DNA of 64,000 nucleotides from Bacteroides sp. CAG:443. Its GTDB lineage: Bacteria; Bacteroidota; Bacteroidia; Bacteroidales; Bacteroidaceae. Position 1 is the stretch's first letter. Each line of letters opens with the position of its first letter. Both the position numbers and the translations under genes were made by a program. The notes under the pieces were generated by a model. The model ran no database searches. It was not told where the DNA came from and worked only from the letters and a program-made list of their open reading frames with translations. The stretch lies in contig FR887808.1 in NCBI GenBank assembly GCA_000432735.1, positions 1-64,000 of the forward strand, read 5' to 3'. Positions 52,253-61,800 of the stretch are shown here, piece by piece.

Positions 52253-53175
52253 TACTTTATCTGATTAATATCGTATGGAGTTTCCTGATATACATAATAG
52301 TTCAGCCAGTTGGAGAACAGCAGGTTCGCCGTACTCCGCCAGCGTACCAGCGGTCCCTTTTCAGGATCATTGTCGCGGTAATAGTTCTTCGGCATGTCGA
52401 TAGGCAGACCTTTTCCCAAGTCACGGCGATATTCCGTATCCAGCGTATAAGGAGAATATTCCGAATGACCGGTCACGTAAAACTCACGTCCGCCACGAGC
52501 CATCACAATATGCACGCCCGAATCGTCCGACTCGGAAATGATGGTCAGCTCAGGATGTTTCTCGATGTCTGCACGGCGCACCTCCGTATGACGGCTGTGA
52601 GGCACGAAGAACACATCATCGAAGCCGCGGAAGATAGGCAGCTTGCTCATGCCCTCGCAAATATGATGTTCGAAGATACCGAACATCTTCTTGTCGAGCG
52701 GATATTTGGGAATCCCGTAGTGATGATACAGTCCCGCCTGTGCCGCCCAGCAGATATAGAGCGTAGAAGTGACGTGCGTCCGCGTCCAGTCGAATATCTC
52801 CTGAATTTCGCCCCAATAGTTCACCTCCTCAAAATCGAGGTGTTCCACCGGCGCACCGGTAATGATCATTCCATCAAATTTCTCATCTCGCATCAATTCG
52901 AAATCGCGGTAAAACGCCTTCATGTGTTCGATGGGCGTATTCTTCGAAGTATGGCTTTTCAGCTTCATGAAACTGACCTCAATCTGCAACGGTGAGTTAG
53001 ACAACAGGCGGATCAAGTCGGTTTCGGTAGTTATTTTCAGCGGCATCAAGTTGAGGATGACAATTTTCAGCGGACGGATATCCTGCGTACTGGCGCGGGA
53101 ATTGTCGATAACGAAAATGTTTTCTTCCTTCAGTAAGTCGATAGCCGGAAGTTTGTCTGGTAAATTAAGTGGCAT
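52252..53175 (-). CDS. metA: Homoserine O-acyltransferase MetA, acetyl-CoA type by Glu111
   Basis: The start is taken at 53175 (MPLNLPDKLPAIDLLKEENIFV, the usual family start) since the open frame from 53202 begins within the -7 box. That gives 307 residues. The catalytic Cys is Cys142 in TLYICWAAQAGLYHH; the His is in PHSRHTEV; Glu in HSEYSPYTLDTEYRRD. Residue 111 is Glu (TGAPVEHLDF). In this family Glu111 selects acetyl-CoA and Gly111 succinyl-CoA, so the product is probably O-acetylhomoserine. First step of methionine synthesis from homoserine. It abuts the U32 gene. Confidence 0.93.
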   Translation of the reverse strand: MPLNLPDKLPAIDLLKEENIFVIDNSRASTQDIRPLKIVILNLMPLKITTETDLIRLLSNSPLQIEVSFMKLKSHTSKNTPIEHMKAFYRDFELMRDEKFDGMIITGAPVEHLDFEEVNYWGEIQEIFDWTRTHVTSTLYICWAAQAGLYHHYGIPKYPLDKKMFGIFEHHICEGMSKLPIFRGFDDVFFVPHSRHTEVRRADIEKHPELTIISESDDSGVHIVMARGGREFYVTGHSEYSPYTLDTEYRRDLGKGLPIDMPKNYYRDNDPEKGPLVRWRSTANLLFSNWLNYYVYQETPYDINQIK

Positions 53176-53199
53176 TTCTTTATGAATTAATTGCAAGTG

Positions 53200-53207
53200 C
53201 AAAATTA
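53200..53207 (-). promoter_or_regulatory. Candidate -7 box of metA
   Basis: TAATTTTG on the minus strand (plus 53200-53207), 25 bp before the chosen start. No clear -33 box and no SAM-type riboswitch fits in this short leader. The rest of 53208-53372 is non-coding and AT-rich. Confidence 0.45.
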
Positions 53208-53372
53208 GGAAATAAAAATAAAATCTCCCTTATTCTTTCACCGGAAAGACTATGAGAGCGAACAGATTATTTGTACAAGACCAACAGTGCACAAACAATC
53301 ATACCCGGATACATCTCATATGTACATGCCAGAAATAAAAACAATATTTACTTTTGTATTCATTTTTCCCTT

Positions 53373-53665
53373 TCTTTGTATAAGATACCTATCAAGATTG
53401 ATATTCAGTTTATTGCCTTGTAAGAATAACCTTTCAAAATAACCTACTATGAATGCGAAGAAAAGATATCCGTCACGGTTACAAGCCCAGTTTTTGTGGC
53501 TGCTTGTTACTTTGTTGGCAACAACCTTTGTGTATGCCCAAAATTCGAACGATTCCATTATAGTAGATACATTGGCTTCGGGTGAACCTGTTTACAATTG
53601 TATGAAAGTGGACCAAAAGCCAGAGTTTCCAGGAGGAGAAGAAGCATTATTGACAGATTATCTAT
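53373..53665 (+). repeat. Direct repeat, copy 1 (293 bp)
   Basis: About 93% identical by eye to 56736-57028. It carries a promoter-proximal part, a leader with long identical stretches, and the first ~72 codons of the secreted TonB_C-domain gene. The -7 box reads TTTCTTTG here against TATCTTTG in copy 2. Confidence 0.9.
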
Positions 53666-53769
53666 TATGCCCCTCGACTCTATATAACAATAATTATACT
53701 CTCTTCGCAGCACAAACGAACGCTCACAAGCTTGCATATATTGAAAAATTTTACGAATATTGCACATAA
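53449..53769 (+). pseudogene. Truncated copy of the secreted TonB_C-domain gene
   Basis: 106 codons. Residues 1-72 match the intact paralog at 56812 (signal peptide ending VYAQNSNDS, DTLASGEPVY, VDQKPEFPGGEEALLTDYL). After a 12-base deletion and frameshift near 53665 the sequence diverges (LLCPSTLYNNNYTLF) and the remaining TonB_C domain, about 150 residues, is missing. It ends 89 bp before the fucosidase gene. Its -7 box is also damaged. Confidence 0.82.
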
Positions 53770-53858
53770 GTTTGCCGATAACCTAATCTATAAGCCTAAA
53801 CTAAAAAAATCTATAAACCTAAGTATCTATACAGCTACTTTTACAATATTAAGATTCA

Positions 53859-56072
53859 ATGAAAAACCTTCTGTTCATATCCTTAAGTTGCCTGACCTTT
53901 ACAGCCTACGGTCAGACCAGAGAATTTGCCAACACCATCAAAGTAGAAGATTCCGATTCGAAGGAAGTAATCCTAGAAAAAGCAGCACATGTCGTCCCCA
54001 CAGCCAATCAGTTGCGTTCGCTGGAAAACGAGTTCATTGCTTTCGTTCATCTTGGTCCCAATACATTTACCCGCATGGAATGGGGAACCGGCAAGGAAGA
54101 TCCGAAAATCTTCGACCTGAAGCAGCTGGATACCGACCAATGGTGTGAAGCCATGAAAGCCGCCGGAATGAAAATGGTAATACTGACAGTGAAGCATCAC
54201 GACGGCTTTGTACTATGGCAGAGCCGCTATACCAAGCACGGCATTATGTCTACCGACTTCCAGAACGGAAAAGGAGATATCCTGAAATCGCTGTCGGCTT
54301 CCTGTAAGAAATACGGACTGAAACTGGGTGTATATCTGTCACCAGCAGATTTGTACCAGATTGAAAGCCCCGACGGATTGTACGGCAACCTGAGTAAGTA
54401 TACGATGCGTACCATTCCGCGGCCCGTCAAAGACCGCCCCTTCAAGAACAAGACCACTTTCCAGTTCATGCTGGACGACTACAATGAATATTTCATGAAT
54501 CAGTTGTTCGAAATCCTTACGGAATACGGCGACATACAAGAAGTATGGTTCGACGGAGCCCATCCCAAGCGTAAAGGAGGACAACGCTACAACTATGCCG
54601 CATGGAAACAGTTGATCAAAGCCGTAGCTCCCAATGCTTCTGTATTCGGACGGGAAGATATTCGCTGGTGCGGCAATGAAGGTGGCAAAACCCGAGATAC
54701 GGAATGGAACGTGATTACCTATCCGGAAAATCCTGATACCACATCTTATTTCCCCGATTTGACTGACAAGGATTTAGGTAGCCGCGAAGTCCTATACAAA
54801 GGCGATTACCTGCATTATCAGCAGGCAGAAACCAATACCTCTATCCGCGAAGGATGGTTCTACCGTGACGATACCCAGCAGAAGGTAAGAAGTGCCGACG
54901 ATGTATTCGACATCTACGAACGTGCCGTGGGTGGCAACTCGACTTTTCTTCTGAACATACCGCCCAACCGGGACGGACGTTTCTCCGACAGGGACGTGGC
55001 AACGCTGAAGGAAGTAGGCCAGCGCATCCGTGAAACATACGGTGTAGACTTGTTGAAGGGCGCAAGCGGTCCGGCAGAGGTTCTGGATGACGATAAAAAT
55101 ACCTTCACGACAGTTGCCTGCGGAGCAAAAATAACCCTCACAACTCCCTCTCCCATCACCTTCAACCGTCTTGTGCTTCAAGAAGCCATCGCCCTGAGAG
55201 GAGAACGCGTAGAAGAACACGTGGTAGAAGCATGGATAGACCGCAAATGGAAAGAGATAGCACGCGGCACCAACATTGGCTACAAGCGTATTCTCCGTTT
55301 CCCGGATGTAACGACCAACAAGATTCGGGTTCGTTTCACACAGACACGTCTGGATGCAGCCATCAGCAAAATATCTGCCCACTACTACCATTCACGTCCA
55401 CCACAGCTGTCGGCACACCGTGATGCAAACGGCATGGTTACCATTGAACCTTTGCGACAGGCTTTCAACTGGAACCGCAACAGTGAGAACAGTGCAAACA
55501 ACTTGAATGCAGGCTATACCATTTACTATACGCTGGACGGCACAGAACCTACCGCCTCATCGAAGGTTTATACAGGACCGTTCTTTGCAGATAACCAAGA
55601 GGTAACTGCCGTTTCCGTACTGAATGACCAAAAAGGCGCTGTATGCAAGGAACAATTCGGATATGTCAAGAAAGACTGGAAAGTAGTACACGCAGGCAGT
55701 GAGGACGGCGAGCATCAGGCAGCGTTTGCCATCGATGAAGATCCGGCTACTTACTGGCAGACAGCTCCGGCAGCAACCGACCAAAGTCTGACCATCGACA
55801 TGGGTAGCGTGAAGTCCATCAAAGGCTTTGCTTATACTCCTCAAAAAGCCAATCAGGAAGGTATGTTTGAGCGTGGTACAATATGGGTAAGCACAGATAA
55901 CCAGAAATGGGAAAAAGCGGATGATTTCATGTTTGGCAACCTGATCAATGACCCTGTAAAACGTTACCATTACTTCAAATCGGAAGTGAAAGCCCGCTAT
56001 GTAAAGATCGAAATGGTCGAATCTGCCAATCGGTCGAAGTATGCTTCAATTGCCGAACTGGATATTCTGTAA
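53859..56072 (+). CDS. Alpha-L-fucosidase, GH29
   Basis: A 737-residue protein with signal peptide (ending TAYGQ, residue 19). GH29 catalytic domain (about 45-390): FVHLGPNTFTRMEWGTGKEDPKIF, VILTVKHHDGFVLWQSRYTKH, LGVYLSPADLY, and the nucleophile Asp232 in IQEVWFDGAHP. C-terminal parts: a beta-sandwich (400-510), a chitobiase-like segment (YYTLDGTEPTASSKVYTGPF, about 548-570) and an F5/8 type C domain (WKVVHAGSEDGEHQAAFAIDEDPATYWQT..., 600-737). It removes terminal fucose from host or plant glycans. It lies between two direct repeats. Confidence 0.93.
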   Translation: MKNLLFISLSCLTFTAYGQTREFANTIKVEDSDSKEVILEKAAHVVPTANQLRSLENEFIAFVHLGPNTFTRMEWGTGKEDPKIFDLKQLDTDQWCEAMKAAGMKMVILTVKHHDGFVLWQSRYTKHGIMSTDFQNGKGDILKSLSASCKKYGLKLGVYLSPADLYQIESPDGLYGNLSKYTMRTIPRPVKDRPFKNKTTFQFMLDDYNEYFMNQLFEILTEYGDIQEVWFDGAHPKRKGGQRYNYAAWKQLIKAVAPNASVFGREDIRWCGNEGGKTRDTEWNVITYPENPDTTSYFPDLTDKDLGSREVLYKGDYLHYQQAETNTSIREGWFYRDDTQQKVRSADDVFDIYERAVGGNSTFLLNIPPNRDGRFSDRDVATLKEVGQRIRETYGVDLLKGASGPAEVLDDDKNTFTTVACGAKITLTTPSPITFNRLVLQEAIALRGERVEEHVVEAWIDRKWKEIARGTNIGYKRILRFPDVTTNKIRVRFTQTRLDAAISKISAHYYHSRPPQLSAHRDANGMVTIEPLRQAFNWNRNSENSANNLNAGYTIYYTLDGTEPTASSKVYTGPFFADNQEVTAVSVLNDQKGAVCKEQFGYVKKDWKVVHAGSEDGEHQAAFAIDEDPATYWQTAPAATDQSLTIDMGSVKSIKGFAYTPQKANQEGMFERGTIWVSTDNQKWEKADDFMFGNLINDPVKRYHYFKSEVKARYVKIEMVESANRSKYASIAELDIL

Positions 56073-56111
56073 ACCGAAAGTGATAGCATAGAGAAAATTC
56101 ATACTAAAAAG

Positions 56112-56156
56112 AACCCTGCCATTTCTCCTACTATGGAAAGAAATGGCAGGGTTTTA
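56112..56156 (+). terminator. Terminator after the fucosidase gene
   Basis: AACCCTGCCATTTCT (56112-56126) pairs with AGAAATGGCAGGGTT (56139-56153), 15 bp, followed by TTACACTTTT. The following 56157-56289 has no gene. Confidence 0.85.
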
Positions 56157-56289
56157 CACTTTTCTTCATCTGACGGATATAATTGCCATTATTAGTTATA
56201 ATATTGACTGGAGGAAATTCGTCTATGGATATTAACTGTAATACTTTAAGTTGATTCTTTCAGCTGCAACTGTTTATAAATAAGTACCT

Positions 56290-56448
56290 ATGAAAGCAAT
56301 ACAAAACTGCTTACAGAAAATAGTTATCTATAAAATATATTCTTTAGAAAAGCAAAAAATGGAATATAATGACAATGAAGTATATAATCACATAGGAGTA
56401 GGTTTTTTGATTGTATTCTCATATATAGTACTTATATTGCTTTTTTAA
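56290..56448 (+). pseudogene. Small membrane gene, N-terminal half before an in-frame stop
   Basis: 52 codons from ATG 56290 to TAA 56446: a basic/polar N-terminus, then a hydrophobic span (HIGVGFLIVFSYIVLILLF). The reading frame continues without shift after the stop as SVRLFNELRNNS into the ORF at 56470. Either one ~140-residue membrane gene was broken by a nonsense change, or there are two short genes. No family recognised. Confidence 0.45.
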
Positions 56449-56469
56449 TCCGTACGATTATTTAATGAA

Positions 56470-56715
56470 TTGAGAAACAATTCCACACTTATTGTTTGCG
56501 TTACAATATTATGTTTTTCGGCTAAGTATTTTTTCGTAAAACGCTTAAAACAAAAAAAATATGTTCAGGCAATTCACGAAGAATATTTACAAATGGATCT
56601 AAATAAAAGAAAGGAAAACTATAAAATTGGATTATATTACGTTATATTGGTTATTTTATTTCCTCTATTCAGCATACTAGCTATGGAATTAATAGAGTTT
56701 ATTACGGATAATTGA
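56470..56715 (+). CDS. Small membrane protein, possibly C-terminal part of the preceding gene
   Basis: 81 codons with a TTG as the only start after the preceding stop. Two hydrophobic segments (about residues 6-22 and 54-75) flank a charged middle (KRLKQKKYVQAIHEEYLQMDLNKRKENYK). It is in the same frame as 56290-56448. Strongly AT-rich, unlike the fucosidase gene. Function unknown. Its end overlaps the -33 box of the next promoter. Confidence 0.45.
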   Translation: MRNNSTLIVCVTILCFSAKYFFVKRLKQKKYVQAIHEEYLQMDLNKRKENYKIGLYYVILVILFPLFSILAMELIEFITDN

Positions 56716-56741
56716 TTGAAGCGTCCTTTGACCTATCTTTG
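56711..56741 (+). promoter_or_regulatory. Promoter of the intact TonB_C-domain gene
   Basis: ATTG (56711-56714), 19 bp, TATCTTTG (56734-56741), about 70 bp before the ATG at 56812. Copy 1 of the repeat retains only TTTCTTTG. Confidence 0.65.
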
Positions 56742-57028
56742 TATAAGATACCTATCAAGATTGATATTCAGTTTATTGCCTTGTAAGAATAACCTTTCAA
56801 AATAACATACTATGGAAACAAAGAAAAGATATCCGTCACGGTTACAAATCCGGTTTTTGTGGCTGCTTGTTACCTTGTTTGCGACAACCTTTGTGTATGC
56901 CCAAAATTCGAACGATTCCATTGTAGTAGATACATTGGCTTCGGGTGAACCTGTTTACGATTGGAGGAAAGTGGACCAAAAGCCAGAGTTTCCAGGAGGA
57001 GAAGAAGCATTATTAACGGATTATCTAT
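56736..57028 (+). repeat. Direct repeat, copy 2 (293 bp)
   Basis: Partner of 53373-53665. Same orientation, starts 3363 bp apart. This copy runs into a full gene; the first is truncated. Confidence 0.9.
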
Positions 57029-57522
57029 GTGCATATTACTATGACCCTCGAGTCTATATTTGTGAACAAGGTCTGAAAAGAAATCGTGTAATCATCAGTT
57101 TGGTAATTGACAAAGAAGGGAATGTAAAGAAACCAAAGATAATCCGCGATCTTGATCCTTGGTTTGATTTGACCGCTCTCAGTTTGGTCAACTTTCTACC
57201 TCGTTGGAAACCGGGTTTGCTAAACGGTAAAGCAGTAGCGACAAAATATGTTGTACTTGTAAGATTTAGAGAAATTTACCCCAAGGCCAATGACATTGCT
57301 TCTGTAATGGAGTGTCTACTCGATTTGTGCAATACGTCATCGTGGGACAATGTATGGATAGATATCGAAGGCAAAAAGTCAGATTCTCACTTTTTAGAGA
57401 CTATCGATCCCAATAACCTAGAATATTTTCTTGTTTTGAAAAATACTGCTTCTGTGGCTCAGCTTACTTCAGACCCAAAGTATAAGGCAGTCTTATTGAT
57501 AACTCTGAAGAAAAGCAAATAG
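56812..57522 (+). CDS. Secreted protein with TonB C-terminal-like domain
   Basis: A 236-residue protein with a signal peptide (ending FVYAQ, residue 31). Residues 48-160 follow the TonB_C pattern of Bacteroidetes: VDQKPEFPGGEEALLTDYL, RVIISLVIDKEGNVKKPKIIRDLDPWFDLTALSLVNFLPRWKPGLLNGKAVATKYVVLVRF. It lacks the inner-membrane anchor and Pro-rich linker of true TonB, so it is not an energy transducer in the usual sense. The last 70 residues are unassigned. An older, truncated copy lies 3.4 kb upstream. Confidence 0.78.
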   Translation: METKKRYPSRLQIRFLWLLVTLFATTFVYAQNSNDSIVVDTLASGEPVYDWRKVDQKPEFPGGEEALLTDYLCAYYYDPRVYICEQGLKRNRVIISLVIDKEGNVKKPKIIRDLDPWFDLTALSLVNFLPRWKPGLLNGKAVATKYVVLVRFREIYPKANDIASVMECLLDLCNTSSWDNVWIDIEGKKSDSHFLETIDPNNLEYFLVLKNTASVAQLTSDPKYKAVLLITLKKSK

Positions 57523-57558
57523 CCTAATCCCCACATTACAATAGACACAACAACCAAC

Positions 57559-57606
57559 AAAAACACCCCTAAAAGTCTTCAGCATCCGACTTTCAGGGGT
57601 GTTTTT
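57559..57606. terminator. Bidirectional terminator
   Basis: AAAAACACCCCT (57559-57570) pairs with AGGGGTGTTTTT (57595-57606); AAAGTC/GACTTT pairs inside the loop. It separates the plus-strand TonB_C gene from the minus-strand efflux operon and has A/T flanks on both sides. Confidence 0.9.
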
Positions 57607-57631
57607 ATGAAATACTTATACGGTCGTCCCT

Positions 57632-58807
57632 TTACAACCGATTTTTGTAAATGCTTGCCATCAGCTTCTGGTACTGATTCTCCAGCTCCATGTAAGCCTG
57701 CAAGTTACGGTATACATTGTCGGCTTCCGTATAATAATCGATAATAGAAAGTTGTCCTGCGGTAACGGCTTCTTTCAGCATGTCCAGCGTTTGATGCATC
57801 AGTTCCACGTCGTATGCCTGCATGGCGGTAGTCAACTGCTGCATTTCGTTGAACTGGCTCTGCACCTGAGCTTCTACCTGCAAGCGGGCATTATCCAACA
57901 GATACTGGGCACTGATAGCTTGTGCACGGGCTATCTGATGCTTCTTCCGGTTCGAAAAGATCGGTAAACTTCCTCCGATAAGGAAACCGTTGCTCTTTTC
58001 ATCGAGTGAGGTGTTGCGACGATAGCCTATTTCCAGCTTCGGCAACCAGCTCTGACGACTTACACTGATGTTCTTCTCGGCAGCACGTGCGGCAGCATCA
58101 GCAGCCAGCAGCGTAGCATCGGTAGCCATTACCTCATCGTACAAGGCGTTATAGTCCTTCAGTGCTTCCACCTGCGGATAATCACGTGAAGTAAAGTCCA
58201 CCGAAAGATTGCCGTTCATGGCAAGCAATTGCTGCAAGGCGGTACGATGAGCAGCGTTATTCTGCGAAACTTCTGTCTGTACACTCATCCGCTCCATCTT
58301 GATTTTATTGACTTCCAATATGCCGGCATCCCCTTCTTCCAATCGCTTTTCGAACAAGGCAAGCAGTTCGTCGGCGTTCTTTTTCCGTTCTTCCAGCAGT
58401 CCTTGCTGTTTGTTCAGCATTACAAGATCCAAGCAGAGATTCTTTGCATTCAGCAGTATACTGCGACGGGTGGCCTCGTACTGACGGTGAAGGGCTTCAC
58501 GCTGCAACTTTCCCGAACGGCTGCGTGCCGCATACAAGGTAGGAAAGTCGAACCCTTGTGTCACAACCAGTTCCGAACTCGACATGCCGGTGATACCTCT
58601 GGTATAAAACGGACTGTATTCCACCGACGGGTCTTCCAGATTGTTCTGTGTCTGGACTTCCAGCTGGGCAGCACGAGTAGCCTGCTGCTGTGCCTGCAAT
58701 TCTTTATTATTCTGTTCTATCTGACGGAGCACCTCGTCGATGCCCTGTGCCTGCATGCCTGCCGTAAAGAACAGGCATGCAGCCAATGTGATATAGGTAT
58801 GTTTCAT
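57632..58807 (-). CDS. TolC family outer-membrane efflux protein (CzcC/CusC-like)
   Basis: A 391-residue protein with signal peptide (ending GMQAQ). Two long helical coiled-coil stretches with the TolC-family repeats (VLRQIEQNNKELQAQQQATRAAQLEVQTQNNLEDPSVEYSPFY and LKEAVTAGQLSIIDYYTEADNVYRNLQAYMELENQYQKLMASIY). It forms the outer-membrane duct of the tripartite pump. It lies 2 bp after the RND gene, last in the operon. Confidence 0.88.
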   Translation of the reverse strand: MKHTYITLAACLFFTAGMQAQGIDEVLRQIEQNNKELQAQQQATRAAQLEVQTQNNLEDPSVEYSPFYTRGITGMSSSELVVTQGFDFPTLYAARSRSGKLQREALHRQYEATRRSILLNAKNLCLDLVMLNKQQGLLEERKKNADELLALFEKRLEEGDAGILEVNKIKMERMSVQTEVSQNNAAHRTALQQLLAMNGNLSVDFTSRDYPQVEALKDYNALYDEVMATDATLLAADAAARAAEKNISVSRQSWLPKLEIGYRRNTSLDEKSNGFLIGGSLPIFSNRKKHQIARAQAISAQYLLDNARLQVEAQVQSQFNEMQQLTTAMQAYDVELMHQTLDMLKEAVTAGQLSIIDYYTEADNVYRNLQAYMELENQYQKLMASIYKNRL

Positions 58808-58809
58808 AA

Positions 58810-61800
58810 TTACTGTTTATTAGCATCTGACTTCTTGCGGTTCATCAGTTCGTATACGATCGGAATGATGAATGCATTCAGGAAGGTAGAGGTAAGCAGA
58901 CCTCCCAAGATAACCTTTGCCATCGGGCTCTGGATTTCGTTGCCGGGCAGATCGCCGCGCAAGGCAAGCGGTATCAAGGCCAAAGCAGATGATAAGGCGG
59001 TCATCAGAATCGGGTTCAGACGGTCGAGTGAACCGTGGATAATGCTTTCACGTACTCCCATGCCCTGCTCGTTGCGCAAGGTATTGTAATGGCTGATCAG
59101 CAGCATACCGTTGCGGGTAGCGATACCGAACAGCGAAATAAATCCGATGATAGCTGGAATGCTGACTTCACCCGTGGTAAACAGCAGGGCGAAGACACCA
59201 CCTATCAGGGCAAGCGGCAGGTTCAAGAGAATCACGCCACTCTGTGAGGCGTTGCGGAACTGTACATACAGCAGCAGGAAGATGACCACGATACTCATCA
59301 GCGAAGTAAGCAGCAAGGTACGGCTAGCGGCCTGCTCGCTTTCAAACTGTCCACCGTATTCGATGTGATAGCCTTCGGGCAGCTGTATCTTTTCGTTCAC
59401 CCGTGCCTGAATATCGTTTACCACACTGCGCAGGTCACGTCCGCTGGTGTTTGCCGAGATAACAATCTTACGCTTAACGTTCTCACGGTTGATGGTATTC
59501 GGTCCCATGGACGATTCCACACGTGCCACATAGCTCAGCGGTATCTTGCGTCCCTGGGCATCGTCTATCATCAGGTCTTTGATGCGTTCCATCGAGCCAC
59601 GGTTGTCTTCTGCCGCACGTACCACGAGGTTGAACGATTTTCCATTCTCGTATACCTGAGAAACCACTTCACCCGCCATGTTCACCGTAACAAACTCATT
59701 GAACTGTGCCAGTGAAATGCCATACTTGGCAAGCATCTCGCGGCGAGGCACAATCTTCAGTTCCGGACGCTCTACCTGCTGCTCCACGTTCAGGTCGGCA
59801 ATGCCTTCCACATCCCGTATCGCATCCTTTATCTGGTTACCCAGAGAGAACATCTTGTTCAGGTCGTCGCCAAAGAGCTTGATGGCGATGCTTGCCTGCG
59901 TACCACTCAGCATGGCATCGATACGGTGACTGATAGGTTGTCCGATTTCGATGTTGGCTCCGGTCAGTACCGACAACTTACGGCGTACGTCTTCCAGCAC
60001 TTCCTTGTGTGAACGGCCATCCAGTTCGAACGGAGCTTCTATCTCGGATACGTTTACGCCCAGTGCATGCTCGTCGAGTTCGGCACGTCCCGTCTTGCGC
60101 GCTACGGTCTTGATCTCGGGAATAGTAAGCAGCAGTTCTTCTGCCTGACGACCGATTTTATCGGATTCCTCCAGCGAGATGCCGGGCAGCGAACTGATGT
60201 TGATGGTAAACGAACCTTCGTTGAAGGACGGCAAGAAGCTGTGTCCCAAGGTAAAGAACGCTCCCAATGCTACCACAAACAAAGCGATGGTACCTCCTAA
60301 CACCGTTTTCTTATGTCCTAAGGCCCAAAGCAGTCCGCGTTCGTAATGCTTTTTCAGCCATACGGCTATGAAGGCTTCTTTCGGCAGTCCGTCTTTCTTG
60401 AAATCTCCTCCCAGCAGATAGCTGCACAGTACAGGAGTCAGTGTCAGGGCGACAATGGTCGAAGCAAACAGTGACACGATGAACGCGATACCCAGCGGAA
60501 CCAGCATTCGTCCTTCCATACCGCTCAGGAAGAACAAAGGAACGAAACTTACGATGATAATCAGCGTAGAGTTGAGGATAGGCATACGTACCTCTCGTGA
60601 AGCATGGAATACCACATCCAGCACAGGCTTGCGCTCGCCGACGGGGAGCATGCGATTCTCACGCAGATGCTTCCATACGTTCTCCACATCGACAATGGCA
60701 TCGTCTACCAGCGAGCCGATGGCAATAGCCATACCTCCCAAGCTCATGGTGTTGATGCTGAGTCCCATATAGTGCAGTACCAGAATTGCGATGACCAGCG
60801 ACAACGGAAGGGTTACCAGTGAAATGATGGTGGTTCGTGTATTGGCAAGGAACAAGAAGAGTACGATGACCACGAAGATGGCTCCCTCGTAAAGAGATTT
60901 CTGTACGTTGCCGATAGAGCTTTCGATGAAACGCGACTGACGGAAGATGTCGGTAGAAACCTTTACATCGGCAGGAAGATTCTTCTGTAAGTCCTTCAAC
61001 GCTGCCTCCAGTTTCTCGGTCAGTTCGATGGTTCCCGTATTGGGCTGTTTGGTGACGGTGATCAGCACGGAGGGCTTTCCCTTTTCCGAAGCCAGTCCCA
61101 GCTTGGGCTGCTGAGCTCCTATGCGTACGTCGGCTATGTCTTCCAGCGTCACCGGAGCACCGTCGATTGTCTTGACTACCGAACGTGCCATCTGGCGGAC
61201 GTCGTCGGTAGAAACCACGCCACGCACGATGTATTCGTTGCCGTATTCATAAATCACTCCACCGTTGGTATTCTGGTTCATGCCACGGGTTACTGCCATC
61301 ACTTCACCCAGTGTCACACCGTAGTGCTTCATGCGTTCGGGATGCAGCAATATCTGATATTCCTTGATATCACCTCCTAATACGGCAACCTGTGCCACAC
61401 CTCCGGTAGACAGCAGGCGCGGACGGATGGTCCAGTCGGCAAGGGTACGCAAGTCGAGCATGGAAGTGCTGTCGGCTGTCAGTCCCACTATCAGTAGTTC
61501 CCCCAAAATAGACGACTGAGGACCGAGGGTAGGATTGCCCACGTTGGCAGGAAGCGATTCTCCCACGGCTGCCAGCTTCTCGGAAACAATCTGACGCGCC
61601 AGGTAAATGTCGGTACCCCAGTCGAACTCTACCCACACCACGGAAAAACCCGTTGTAGACGATGAACGTACACGGCGTACTCCCGTGGCACCGTTTACGG
61701 CTGTTTCAATCGGGAAGGTAACCAACTGCTCCACCTCCTCGGCAGCCATGCCTCCCGCTTCTGTCATCACCACCACGGTAGGAGCGTTCAGATCGGGAAA

